Positions 34,526 to 42,564 of a stretch of 42,684 nucleotides of DNA are shown here, in pieces (position 1 is the first letter of the stretch; each line of letters starts with the position of its first letter). This DNA comes from Thermoguttaceae bacterium (GTDB lineage Bacteria > Planctomycetota > Planctomycetia > Pirellulales > Thermoguttaceae), in assembly GCA_025062105.1 (NCBI GenBank), contig JANXAQ010000043.1, positions 1 to 42,684 of the forward strand, given 5' to 3'. The notes below the pieces were generated by a model, which searched no databases, was not told the DNA's origin, and worked only from the letters and a program-made list of their open reading frames with translations. The position numbers and the translations under genes are program-made.

Positions 34526-34681
34526 TAAGCTCGACTTTTGCCAATTTAGGGCGTCTCCCGGAAGGGGAAAACTATAAGTCCTTGTAACTATTGGACTTCG
34601 GACATTGCGTGAAAAAAAGGAAGTCTCGTCGTAACTACTTTAAAAAAAAAGAGTTAGTAAAAATGGAAAAAGTCGAGCTAA
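34526..34681 (+). mobile_element. Family A element (A18)
   Basis: Starts TAAGCTCGACTTTTGCCAAT and ends AAATGGAAAAAGTCGAGC, then TAA and E1. Same orientation as A17. Confidence 0.85.
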
Positions 34682-34836
34682 GAGGTTGTCTGAAAAGGAG
34701 GTACCCAGTCTTCCTTTTCCAACGGCCGGTGAAGGTTCTGGGTAGCCAAGGTGCTCAAATCCTGGGCTGTAGCGCCTCCTGGTGGGGGAAACAACGTGGC
34801 AGCCAAGGATGCCAAAATCTCTTTTCAGACAGCCTC
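34682..34836 (+). mobile_element. Family E element (E1), 155 bp, with target duplication TAA
   Basis: Ends GAGGTTGTCTGAAAAGGAG and CTCTTTTCAGACAGCCTC. TAA flanks at 34679-34681 and 34837-34839. The interior has CCAACGGCCGGTG and GCTGTAGCGCCTCCTGG, and a reverse-oriented relative is at 42294. The terminal sequence is shared with C and D but the body differs. Confidence 0.86.
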
Positions 34837-34934
34837 TAAGAACAGCTCCCACTGCAGTTCCGAGAACAGTTACAGGAACAGTGCCAGGTATATTTCCAGG
34901 AATAGTTCCGCGAACAGTTATAATCCAGCTACGG

Positions 34935-35217
34935 GCTGAAATTTCGTGGGTTAACTGGGCGACATAGGGAATATAGACAAAATAGGCTTCGGCTCCCTGC
35001 AAACCAGCTTTGCACAGCACCTACCTATAAACCAAACACTTTTCCTACCTTTTTTCCTTCCGACATATAGGGCCTAAACTCCTTCGACCGACTCCTAAGC
35101 CCTCCAGTAAGGAGCCTCTTAACCTGTGGGGCAGCTCCCAGGGGTAGGGATGCTTCAATTGGTCAGAGGGCGTCTGTCTTCGCCAAATCCCCTAAACTAA
35201 CCGCAAAAAATCAGCCG
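34935..35217 (+). repeat. Dispersed repeat family F, copy 3
   Basis: GGGCTGAAATTTCGTGGG at the start, ATAGGGAATATAGACAAAAT near it and CTAACCGCAAAAAATCAGCC at the end match copy 1 (640-905) in order and spacing. The middle is diverged. Confidence 0.5.
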
Positions 35218-35221
35218 TACG

Positions 35222-35524
35222 CTAAGACAGCAGTTCGCTCAGACGCTGGTGGATCTGGCGTTCGATCATTCCTCGCAGCATCCAAGCCGTCGGGGGCAAC
35301 TCCGCCTCCACCACCACCTGACCAGGTCCAACACTCAGGGTCCCTGCCACCACAAGACCCATGGTCTGAAAACGATACGAAAGCACTTGATCTACCCATC
35401 GGAACTCTCCCTGGGCCAAATAATCGGAATAGGACTGTTGGGCCTCGGCCAAAGCAGATTGAATCCTTCGCACTGCTTCCTGGGGTTCTAGCTGATGCGA
35501 CACCACTACAGAAATCGTACTCAT
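35222..35524 (-). CDS. Polyhydroxyalkanoic-acid-system-like small protein
   Basis: 100 residues from the ATG at 35524, with GGAAAG about 8 bases upstream; an in-frame TTG lies at 35539. The pattern MSTISVVVSHQLEPQEAVRR (N-terminus), FRWVDQVLSYRFQTMGLVVA, a run of alternating strands and LPPTAWMLRGMIERQIHQRL fits the PHA_gran_rgn family. Those proteins are small alpha/beta proteins found next to PHA genes in proteobacteria, and also widely as orphans of unknown function. No PHA synthase or phasin is near, so a PHA role is not supported here. Likely cytoplasmic. Confidence 0.65.
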   Translation of the reverse strand: MSTISVVVSHQLEPQEAVRRIQSALAEAQQSYSDYLAQGEFRWVDQVLSYRFQTMGLVVAGTLSVGPGQVVVEAELPPTAWMLRGMIERQIHQRLSELLS

Positions 35525-35802
35525 AAGGCATCTTTCCAAAGGCCTATTTTGGTAACTACTTCAGCCAGACGAAGAAATCGGCCGCTATCCTTCGTGCAAG
35601 AAGACGGCTTTGCTCCTGATAATGCTGGCTGCGGGGGCAAAAAGACCGGTTGACCGGATCATCTCCTTGTAGCTTCTCTACTGTGCCTCAGGGGCGTGAA
35701 TGGGGAAAAAGGTGAGTTCATTCAGCTTGAGCTGTTCGTATTTTCTTCCCGCACGTAAGACCGGAAACCTTCTTCTGCCTGGGAGCGGCCGATAGCATTA
35801 AC
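35525..35802. other. Gap upstream of the small protein, nothing clear
   Basis: About 280 bp with no repeat, gene or clear promoter. Confidence 0.35.
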
Positions 35803-35973
35803 GGAACCTCTGCAAAATACTGAACATATAGTGAACTTTATCCACTTACGAATCGCGCACCTTTCGGTGCTTCGATCCGAACAGCTACGATCTATTGGGT
35901 GCTACCAAGGGAGAGGGGGAGGATAAGCCAATATCATATAAAAATATTTCCCTTAAATTATTATAGAGGTTCC
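35803..35973 (-). mobile_element. Family B MITE-like element (B10) with target duplication TAAC, at a stop codon
   Basis: Ends GGAACCTCTGCAAAAT and ATTATAGAGGTTCC. TAAC flanks at 35799-35802 and 35974-35977. The last element base (35973) is the third base of the TAG stop codon of the neighbouring isomerase gene. Without the insertion that codon would read TAA. The interior has a GCACC-tttc-GGTGC hairpin replacing part of the usual middle. Confidence 0.92.
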
Positions 35974-36818
35974 TAACCAAAGATTTTCTTTTTCAGTTCT
36001 TGGATCAAGCGGACGGCTTGGCCGATCTCGGCCTTTTGACGCTCTGGTTCTTTGGGGATTTCCCGTTCGATGGTCAGTGCCCCGTCGTAGCCTAGTTCAT
36101 ACAAGGTTCGCAGAAATGCCTCGGCGTTGACGTCGCCGGTGCCGAAGGGGACTTCCCGGCCCCATTCTTGGCCTGGTCGAGCCGCCCACACCGCATCCTT
36201 ACAATGCACGCTCCGGACCAAATGCCCTACCTTCTTGAGAGCGGCTATCGGTTCCCCTGTCCCATACAGAATCATATTGGCCGGGTCAAAATTAATAAAT
36301 AAATTATCCCTTCCTACGTCGGCAATGAACCGTAGCAAGGTCTCCGGCGTTTCCTGCCCCGTTTCCAAATGGAGCCGTTGACCGTTCTGTTTGCAATGAT
36401 CACATATCTCCTGTGCCACTCGAACCACATCCTGATAAAGCGGATCTTCTGGCTCTTCGGGCACAAAACCAATGTGCAGTGCTACTGCATCGACGCCCAG
36501 CAGCTTAGCAAAATCGGCAATTTCCTTCATTTCCTGGGTTCGTTGGGCCCGAGTCTCCGGTGGTACCAGGCCGACCGTCCGTCGTACCGTCGGAATATCC
36601 GCATAACTTTCCCCCTCAAAACCGCCGAAGACCACCGTAATGGTAATTCCCAGTTCCCGAAGCTGGGCCAAAAATCGTTCCGCATTCTCTGGCGTCCGGG
36701 TCCTTTTGTGTGGAGCGTGCAAGTGGATGGTGGGAATCCCCAATTCATGCGCCACTTCCAGCTTCACCCCCAAACCGGCATCGATACTGGCAAAAACTCC
36801 AATAGGCCACTTTTCCAC
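35973..36818 (-). CDS. Sugar phosphate isomerase/epimerase-like TIM-barrel protein
   Basis: 281 residues of the xylose-isomerase-like AP endonuclease 2 fold. Motifs include GVFASIDAGLGVKLEVAHEL near the start, GVDAVALHIGFVPE, RLHLETGQETPETL (metal-binding Glu), LFINFDPANMILYG (metal-binding Asp), VRSVHCKDAVWA (His) and the closing GALTIEREIP (Glu). These are the usual four metal ligands, so it should be an active metal-dependent isomerase or epimerase. Such genes often neighbour Gfo/Idh/MocA oxidoreductases, as here (37660-41737 on the same strand). Together they may interconvert keto-inositol-like or keto-sugar substrates (inference). I start at the GTG at 36818 because AAAGGAGA lies 6 bases upstream; an in-frame start at 36902 lacks one. 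The stop codon is formed by element B10. Confidence 0.88.
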   Translation of the reverse strand: MEKWPIGVFASIDAGLGVKLEVAHELGIPTIHLHAPHKRTRTPENAERFLAQLRELGITITVVFGGFEGESYADIPTVRRTVGLVPPETRAQRTQEMKEIADFAKLLGVDAVALHIGFVPEEPEDPLYQDVVRVAQEICDHCKQNGQRLHLETGQETPETLLRFIADVGRDNLFINFDPANMILYGTGEPIAALKKVGHLVRSVHCKDAVWAARPGQEWGREVPFGTGDVNAEAFLRTLYELGYDGALTIEREIPKEPERQKAEIGQAVRLIQELKKKIFG

Positions 36819-37006
36819 GACTGCTCTCCTTTCGCTCCTCAAAAACAATGTCCGTCCAAGAATCCGACCCGCCCAGGCACTCCCTGGGTCTGGGGAAAAC
36901 AATCAGTTTTGGGCCTGTTTTTGTTTTACCGTACTTGTGCCCCCCAGGGAAGTAGGGCAAACCGTTTCTGCGATTCCACTCCGAGGGGGAAGGCAGATTA
37001 TGTTGG

Positions 37007-37346
37007 GGAACCTCTATATTTCGACTTTTGCCATTTTTGGCTTCGGCCCGGAAGAGCAATGCTTTGGCTGCTTGGAATTATTGAGGTTAGGAAATTCGGC
37101 GAACAAAAGCTGTATTCGCCCTAACTCCAGGAAACAAAAGCAGTTAGGAAAATTAGCAAAAGTCGAGCTACATAGTTTGGAGGATATATTTTTATACCAT
37201 TTTGGTTCTCATCATCTTTAACCCAACATATAGTGTCCTAGCACTGGTAACACGCTATATATAGTAGAAGTTTAGAAGGGGCGGCACAATCCTACCAAAT
37301 CAAAAGCTCATAGAGTTCACTATCATGTCCAGGCTTTTAGAAACTC
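37007..37346 (+). mobile_element. Family B element (B11) split by nested A19
   Basis: Left end GGAACCTCTATA, then A19, then GGAGGATATATTTTTATACC and the remaining body to about TCACTATCATGTCCAGGC. Deleting A19 restores a continuous B sequence. Bases 36819-37006 and 37347-37659 show no gene or other element. Confidence 0.75.
37017..37171 (+). mobile_element. Family A element (A19) inside B11
   Basis: Starts TTTCGACTTTTGCCATTTTT and ends AATTAGCAAAAGTCGAGCTA. The surrounding B sequence has TA on both sides, fitting a TA target. Confidence 0.82.
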
Positions 37347-37659
37347 TACTTTCTAAACAATTTCTCCTGATGAGGGTTACCATGTTCTGGCTCCGGTTTG
37401 GTAGGCTGTTCAGGCAGGGCTTTGAAGTGGGAAATGCCATTCGGCAATGGCCAGCTGGGTTGGGGTGGCTCCATAGCCTATCCCCCCTAAAGAGTTATAT
37501 TCCAGAAAGTACCGTAGAGAGGTTCTTCGGTCTTTTGCCGGTGGGCAGAGGCCGCCACTAGGCGCCTCATCTAGGAAAGTTGAATACCTGCTTCTGGCAG
37601 GGAGGCAAATCTAGTGGATTCGCCTAACATATGCCGCTGAATGAGGCATGGGGGAAGCA

Positions 37660-39483
37660 TTAACTATATCGGGACAAGTCGGGTTTTTGGCCTTCGGGTG
37701 TTTCGTCGCGATCGGGGTCGAACCATTCGGGTTTGAATTCGATGCGACCGGCCATGGGGTCATTTGGGTTGAGTTCGGCTCGGCGGGCGGCCAGATTGGT
37801 TGTCAGGGCAATGACAGCGTCGGCCAGGCCCACCTTGGCGTTGCAGCGCGGCTGGTTTTCCGGAGCCGGATTCCGTATACACCAGGCCCAATGTTCGATT
37901 TCCTCTGTGTAACCACGTACAGCAACCGACGTAGCCAATGTCCCTAGGGCCGCTGCCTCCTTATCCCATTGATCGGCTTGCTGGAGGATATCCAACTGCG
38001 GGGGTTTCCCTTTGCTAGCCACTAGGCGAATATGGTCTTGGACCCAATGGGTTTTCCAGAGCATGGCATCTTTTTCGGTGTCGATTGCCAGGGTACCCTG
38101 GGTGCCGAAGACTGTCTCCCCGTAGCCGCCAAAACCATTGCCATTGATCGAGGCATAGGCATAGGTGATTTTTTTCAGTCGGCCGTGGGGGTCCTGGGGG
38201 TCGTAGCCGGGTGCTGGAAATTCGATCATGCAGTACACATGATCCTCGATATCCCGGTCTGGGGGAAACAGGGGTCGATTGCCGGCGGCCATGACACATA
38301 GGGGCAGCTGCTTCTGGCCCCCATGAGCCGCTGCAATGAAGATGCTGGCAGCATCCAATTGATGGCTTCCAAGCTCAGCCATTAGGCCGCCGCTAGTCCG
38401 ATCCCACAGCCGCCATCGGATCAACTCCTCAATCGGCGGGGCTTCATACAGGACATTCCCCTGGGCATCTCGAATAATATGTGGTTGGTAGCCGTACTGG
38501 GCTGCCTTATCGATAATTTCCCGATCGGCTGCCTGGGCCCGTTTTTGCTGCAGGCGACGGAAGAATTCTTCGGTGCGGCGGCGTTGGGCTTCGGCTTCTT
38601 TAGCGCGGCTAGGATCCTGTTGGAGGCGCTCCAATTCTTGCTGCATTTTTCGGTATTGCTGTTCCCACTGGGCCAGTTCTTCGGCCAATTGGTTTTCCTC
38701 GGGGTATTTTTTGAGGTCTTTGGCGCCTGGTGGTAGGGGCTGTTTCCAACTATCTCGGCCCGGCAGGTTGGCCCGATGCCATTGGGCACGGATGTAATGC
38801 AACTGACCCAGCACACCTCGCCGGATCAACTCCACAGCGTGATCGTACAGGATGTTGTAGTGGCGTTGGTGGCCGACGGCCAGGACCAGACCGGTCTGCT
38901 TTGCCATCCGGGCCATTTCTTTGCACTCGGCCACGTTGTGGGCCATCAGCTTTTCCGTCAACACATGGAGTCCTGCTTTCATGGCTGCGATCGAAGCTGG
39001 GGCATGCAGATGCAGCGGCAGGGCAATGATGACGGCTTCGATACCCAGTTTTTTAGCCTCCGCCAGCAATTCTTGATACGGACCATAGACTTTGACGTGT
39101 TTTCTGGCTTCGTCTTCGGTTTTCCAACCGTACTTGGCCAAAAGTCCTGGTCGGGCCGCTCTGGCCGCCGCACTATATACGTCTCCATGAAAGGCCCGAT
39201 AGATACTGTAAGGCCGAATATCGGCAATCGCCTTCACCTCGATAAACTCAGGGTTCAACGCCCCGATCAGCACACAACCCTCATCGCCAGTGCCTAAAAT
39301 CCCCACTCGGAGGGGTTCTTTAAGCTTCGGTTCATAGCCAAAATAGTATGGACCCAATCCTCGGCCGGAAGCCAGATGCTGATCCACTTGCTTCTTGAGA
39401 AAATCCTGACGGATGGCCGGATGGGCAATAGCTGCACAAAAGTTCTCCTGCCCTATTTTCTTCGCTGTATCAGTAAGATACAT
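37660..39483 (-). CDS. Gfo/Idh/MocA family oxidoreductase, paralog 1 (degenerate Tat signal)
   Basis: 607 residues. Where the neighbour paralog has TRRDFLK, this one has IRQDFLKKQVDQHLASG, so the twin arginines are lost and no hydrophobic core follows. It may stay in the cytoplasm. The Rossmann part has LRVGILGTGDEGCVLIGALN (about 58-77) and VKAIADIRPY. The usual EKP is TEKLMAHNVAECKEMARMAK here, with the lysine kept but Pro replaced. GHQRHYNILYDHAVELIRRG and GGLMAELGSHQLDAASIFIA follow. A Glu/Gln/Arg-rich insertion (about 268-345) looks like a coiled coil. Substrate unknown. AGGAAA precedes the ATG at 39483. It shares extensive identity with the gene at 40010-41737, from which repeat elements separate it. 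Confidence 0.92.
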   Translation of the reverse strand: MYLTDTAKKIGQENFCAAIAHPAIRQDFLKKQVDQHLASGRGLGPYYFGYEPKLKEPLRVGILGTGDEGCVLIGALNPEFIEVKAIADIRPYSIYRAFHGDVYSAAARAARPGLLAKYGWKTEDEARKHVKVYGPYQELLAEAKKLGIEAVIIALPLHLHAPASIAAMKAGLHVLTEKLMAHNVAECKEMARMAKQTGLVLAVGHQRHYNILYDHAVELIRRGVLGQLHYIRAQWHRANLPGRDSWKQPLPPGAKDLKKYPEENQLAEELAQWEQQYRKMQQELERLQQDPSRAKEAEAQRRRTEEFFRRLQQKRAQAADREIIDKAAQYGYQPHIIRDAQGNVLYEAPPIEELIRWRLWDRTSGGLMAELGSHQLDAASIFIAAAHGGQKQLPLCVMAAGNRPLFPPDRDIEDHVYCMIEFPAPGYDPQDPHGRLKKITYAYASINGNGFGGYGETVFGTQGTLAIDTEKDAMLWKTHWVQDHIRLVASKGKPPQLDILQQADQWDKEAAALGTLATSVAVRGYTEEIEHWAWCIRNPAPENQPRCNAKVGLADAVIALTTNLAARRAELNPNDPMAGRIEFKPEWFDPDRDETPEGQKPDLSRYS

Positions 39484-39664
39484 GGCTGGTTTCCTATGCT
39501 CCGCAAAAACGGCACTAGTTTAGTCTTGTTGATCTGTAGAACCTCGGCATAATCCGGAACATATAGTGAACTTTTTGCATTTTTGATTCTGTAGTCCTTA
39601 GCTGCCCTCATCCAAATATATATATATATATATTGGATCAAACTTGGCAGAACCAAAGAGTATA

Positions 39665-39822
39665 GGAGCTTCTGCATAATTTAAGAGGTATATTTTTATA
39701 CCATATTGGCTCATTCTCCCTCTCACCCAAGAAATCGTCGGTGTTCGGATCGAAGAAACTAAAGGCTATAGAATCAAAAGAGCACATAATTCCCTATATG
39801 TTCAGGATTTTACAGATGCTCC
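39665..39822 (+). mobile_element. Family B element (B12b) with 4-bp target duplication TATA, inside B12a
   Basis: Ends GGAGCTTCTGCATAAT and ATTTTACAGATGCTCC. TATA flanks at 39661-39664 and 39823-39826. The target is the GTATAAAAAT block of B12a. Confidence 0.9.
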
Positions 39823-39826
39823 TATA

Positions 39827-39973
39827 AAGCTCACCTTTTGCCAATTTTCCGAACTTCTTTTCTGCTCAGCAGTAAGAAGGTCCTTCGTTTTGTTCATACA
39901 ATTTCCTAACTCCAGGAATTCGAAGTTAGGGATTTTCCTTTCTACAAGGGGGCAAAAATGGCAAAAGTCAAGA
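39827..39973 (-). mobile_element. Family A element (A20) inside B12a
   Basis: Starts AAGCTCACCTTTTGCCAATT and ends AAATGGCAAAAGTCAAGA, within the A/T-rich TATAAAAA of B12a. TA on each side is compatible with a TA duplication. Confidence 0.82.
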
Positions 39974-40009
39974 TAAAAACACCTCCTTTGAATTATCCGG
40001 CGGTTCCTA

Positions 40010-41737
40010 TTATCCTTCGTCCCGAATAGTAGGCGGAATCCCTTCCGGGGTTTCATCCCGGTGGATGTCGAACCATGCCGGTTGGAACACGATGCGTCGG
40101 CCTTCTCGGCCGGCGATATTGGTCGTCAGGGCAATGACGGCATCGACCAAGGCCACTTCCGGATGGCATCGGGGCTGATTTTCTGGGGCCGGATTCCGGA
40201 TGCACCAGGCCCAATGTTCTAATTCTTCGGCATAGCCTCGGCTTACCTCCCGATCCGGGCCACCGGCTTCGGCCCGTTGGGCTACGTCGGTAGCCTGGGT
40301 GTCCAATGTAGGCCCACCGCCGCCTGCGGTCCCAATGCGCGACTCGCCCCCCTCCCGAAACAGCATCGACTCCTTTTCCCGTTCCAGAATGAGAGTCCCT
40401 TCAGTGCCAAAAACCACTTCCCCATAGCCGCCAAACCCGTTGCCATTGATCGACGCATACTGCACTGCAATCTTCTTTCGGCCATGCACAGGATCGTCCG
40501 GTACGTAGCCGGGAGCCGGAAATTCGATAATGCAGCAAATATGGTCTTCGATCTCTCGGTCCGGGGGGAAAAGAGGACGGGTGGCCGAGGCCACCACATT
40601 GAGCGGCCATTGTTTGACTCCACCATGAGCAGCACTGATGAAAATGCCGGCCGCATCTAATTGATGGCTTCCCAGCTCGGCCATCAGACCCCCACTGGTC
40701 CGATCCCAAAGCCGCCACCGGATCAGTTCCTCAATGGCCGGCCGATAATAAACCACTTCTCCTTTCTCGTTTTTATAGACCTTGTCTTCGTAGCCATATT
40801 GATGGGCTTTGTTGGTAAGTTCTCCGTCAGCAATCTGGGCCTCTTTTTGAGCCACTTTTTTCTCCCATTCCAGGATTTCGGCTAATGAACCGCGGCGTTT
40901 AGCCTCGGCTAGTCGTCGCTTCCAGGATTCCAGTTCCTCGGCCAATCGGTTAGCTTGGGGATCTTGTTTGGGGTCTTTGATGCCGGGAGGCAAGGGCATG
41001 GCCCAACTATCGGCCCCTGGCAAGTTGCCCCGATGCCACTGCGCCCGGATGTAATGCAGATCTCCTATCAGCCCCCGCCGAATGATATCCACCGCTTCTT
41101 GATAGAGGATGTTGTAATGGCGTTGGTGGCCGACGGCCAGATACAGCCCTTTTTGCTTGGCCATCCGAGCCATATCCTTGCACTGCCCCACCGTGCGAGC
41201 CATCAGTTTCTCGGTAAATACATGCAAGCCTTTTTCCATAGCCTTCAGGGCGGCCGGAGCGTGCAGATGCAACGGCAGGGCAATGATGACCGCCTCTAGC
41301 CCTAGCTCCTTCGCCGCCTCTAAAAGTTCATTGTAGTCTCGAAAAACGGCCACATGCTTTTCGGCCTCTTGACGAGTTTTCCACCCATACTTAGCCATAA
41401 GTCCCGGACGAGCCGACATTGTCTCCGGACTATACCAATCCCCCTCAAAAGCCCGGTGGAGATTGTAGGGCCGAAGATCTGCAATGGCTCGAACCTCCAA
41501 AAACTCCGGGTTCATAGCGCCAATCAACACACTGCCCTGGTCGCCGGTACCCAGAATGCCCACGCGCACCGGCTTGGACAGCGTCGTCTGATAGCCGAAG
41601 TAAAAGGCGCCCAAACTCCCGCCGCTCACCATCCCGGCCAAAGCGGCCTGTTTGAGAAAATCCCGCCGAGTGTGTCGGACTGCCTCGTCAAACGCCTTTT
41701 TGCCTGCTTGCCGCTGCTCACTAGTTAAATCCCACAT
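40010..41737 (-). CDS. Tat-exported Gfo/Idh/MocA family oxidoreductase, paralog 2
   Basis: 575 residues. The N-terminus carries a twin-arginine signal (HTRRDFLKQAALAGMVSGGS), so a folded NAD(P)-bound protein is probably exported to the periplasm. The Rossmann motif is VRVGILGTGDQGSVLIGAMN, followed by VRAIADLRPYNLHRAF. The catalytic-lysine motif reads TEKLMARTVGQCKDMARM, with Leu in place of the usual Pro, the same change as in paralog 1. Also shared are GHQRHYNILYQEAVDIIRRG, a charged helical insertion (about 270-315) and GGLMAELGSHQLDAAGIFIS. I start at the ATG at 41737, 9 bases after GGAAGG; an ATG two codons upstream leaves too little spacing. The first gene of a former tandem pair with 37660-39483. 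Confidence 0.93.
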   Translation of the reverse strand: MWDLTSEQRQAGKKAFDEAVRHTRRDFLKQAALAGMVSGGSLGAFYFGYQTTLSKPVRVGILGTGDQGSVLIGAMNPEFLEVRAIADLRPYNLHRAFEGDWYSPETMSARPGLMAKYGWKTRQEAEKHVAVFRDYNELLEAAKELGLEAVIIALPLHLHAPAALKAMEKGLHVFTEKLMARTVGQCKDMARMAKQKGLYLAVGHQRHYNILYQEAVDIIRRGLIGDLHYIRAQWHRGNLPGADSWAMPLPPGIKDPKQDPQANRLAEELESWKRRLAEAKRRGSLAEILEWEKKVAQKEAQIADGELTNKAHQYGYEDKVYKNEKGEVVYYRPAIEELIRWRLWDRTSGGLMAELGSHQLDAAGIFISAAHGGVKQWPLNVVASATRPLFPPDREIEDHICCIIEFPAPGYVPDDPVHGRKKIAVQYASINGNGFGGYGEVVFGTEGTLILEREKESMLFREGGESRIGTAGGGGPTLDTQATDVAQRAEAGGPDREVSRGYAEELEHWAWCIRNPAPENQPRCHPEVALVDAVIALTTNIAGREGRRIVFQPAWFDIHRDETPEGIPPTIRDEG

Positions 41738-41921
41738 GATCATTTGCCTTCCGATTTTCCCTCAAGCTCTTTCTGAGTAAGAAGGGGTATCTGCCGCTTT
41801 CCGGGGGATGGTGGATAGCGTTTATCAGGACCGACCACCCCCATTTTTTCGATAATTACCTACAGAACCTCTAAGAACGATTATAGACTTCCAATTTGAT
41901 TTTCCTACCCGAACAACTACT
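41738..41921. other. Upstream region of the oxidoreductase pair
   Basis: About 180 bp without repeat or gene; the promoter should lie here but I see no clear consensus. Confidence 0.35.
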
Positions 41922-42107
41922 GGAACCTCTGCATAATTTAAGAGGGATATTTTTATACCATATTGGTATCCTCCCCCTAACCAATCTCTAAAAGTACCTA
42001 CCATTCCTGCACCCCATAGAGACTAGGTGTTCGGATAGTAAAACCAAACAGCCATAAAATTCAAAATCCATAAAGTTCACTATAGTTCATATTTTTGCGG
42101 AGGTTTC
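41922..42107 (+). mobile_element. Family B MITE-like element (B13) with 4-bp target duplication TACT
   Basis: Ends GGAACCTCTGCATAATTT and TTTTTGCGGAGGTTTC. TACT flanks at 41918-41921 and 42108-42111. Confidence 0.9.
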
Positions 42108-42129
42108 TACTTATTACCTTGCAAGAGAT

Positions 42130-42232
42130 TCCCTTATATATTTTTAGGAGTTTGAATGGGACGGGCAAATCCCTACCAAATCAAACTTTCATGAAGTCCA
42201 CTGTATGTTTAGGATGTTGGAGATATTCTCTT
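42130..42232 (+). repeat. Family B fragment
   Basis: TATATATTTTTAGGAG, then CCTACCAAATCAAACTTTCA and GTCCACTGTATGTTTAGG, follow the B11 version of the family without either terminus. A scrap of family A left end (AGACTTTTGCCAAAC) is at 42271. Confidence 0.5.
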
Positions 42233-42293
42233 TTTTGCCTTCCAAAGTTAATGCCGACCCCTCCTAAGGTTCAGACTTTTGCCAAACTTATAA

Positions 42294-42564
42294 AGGCTGT
42301 CTGAAAAGAGATTTTGGCTCACTCGGATGCCAAATTGTTCCCACCGCCTGGTGGAATTCCAGGTCAGGGTTTGGGCACCTTGGCTAGCCAGATTCTTCCC
42401 CGGCCGGTGGAAAAGGGAGATTGGCTACCTCCTTTTCAGAAACCCTCTGGCTCTGTTGCAAGGGTCTCAATCGGGTGGGGGGTTTGCCCATACTGGTCGG
42501 TGTTGCTTTAGTTTTGGTGGGTTAGGCCTCCAACCGGAAGAGGGTTCAACAGAACCAAAGCCTC
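42294..42564 (-). mobile_element. Family E element (E2) with nested G2
   Basis: Left end AAGGCTGTCTGAAAAGAG. The body is the reverse of E1 (CCACCGCCTGGTGG, CCCCGGCCGGTGG). The right end CCTTTTCAGA is interrupted by G2 and then completed by AAGCCTC. TTA and element A21 follow. Confidence 0.78.
42449..42556 (+). mobile_element. Family G short element (G2) in the terminal repeat of E2
   Basis: Ends GGCTCTGTTGCAAGGG and TTCAACAGAACC, about 108 bp. The flanks AACCCTCT and AAGCCTCT match at 7 of 8 bases. Rejoining them restores the E2 terminus TTTTCAGAAAGCCTC. The ends resemble those of IS6-family insertion sequences. Confidence 0.78.

Larger units (their letters stand above)
39538..40007 (-). mobile_element. 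Family B element (B12a) carrying nested B12b and A20
   Basis: Left end GAACCTCGGCATAATCCGG, body with an (AT)n run at 39614-39633. After the two insertions the end resumes as TAAAAACACCTCCTTTGAAT and finishes ATTATCCGGCGGTTCC. Removing B12b, A20 and the duplicated TATA restores GAGTATAAAAACACCTCC, matching the family. It ends 2 bases before the stop codon of paralog 2. Confidence 0.85.
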
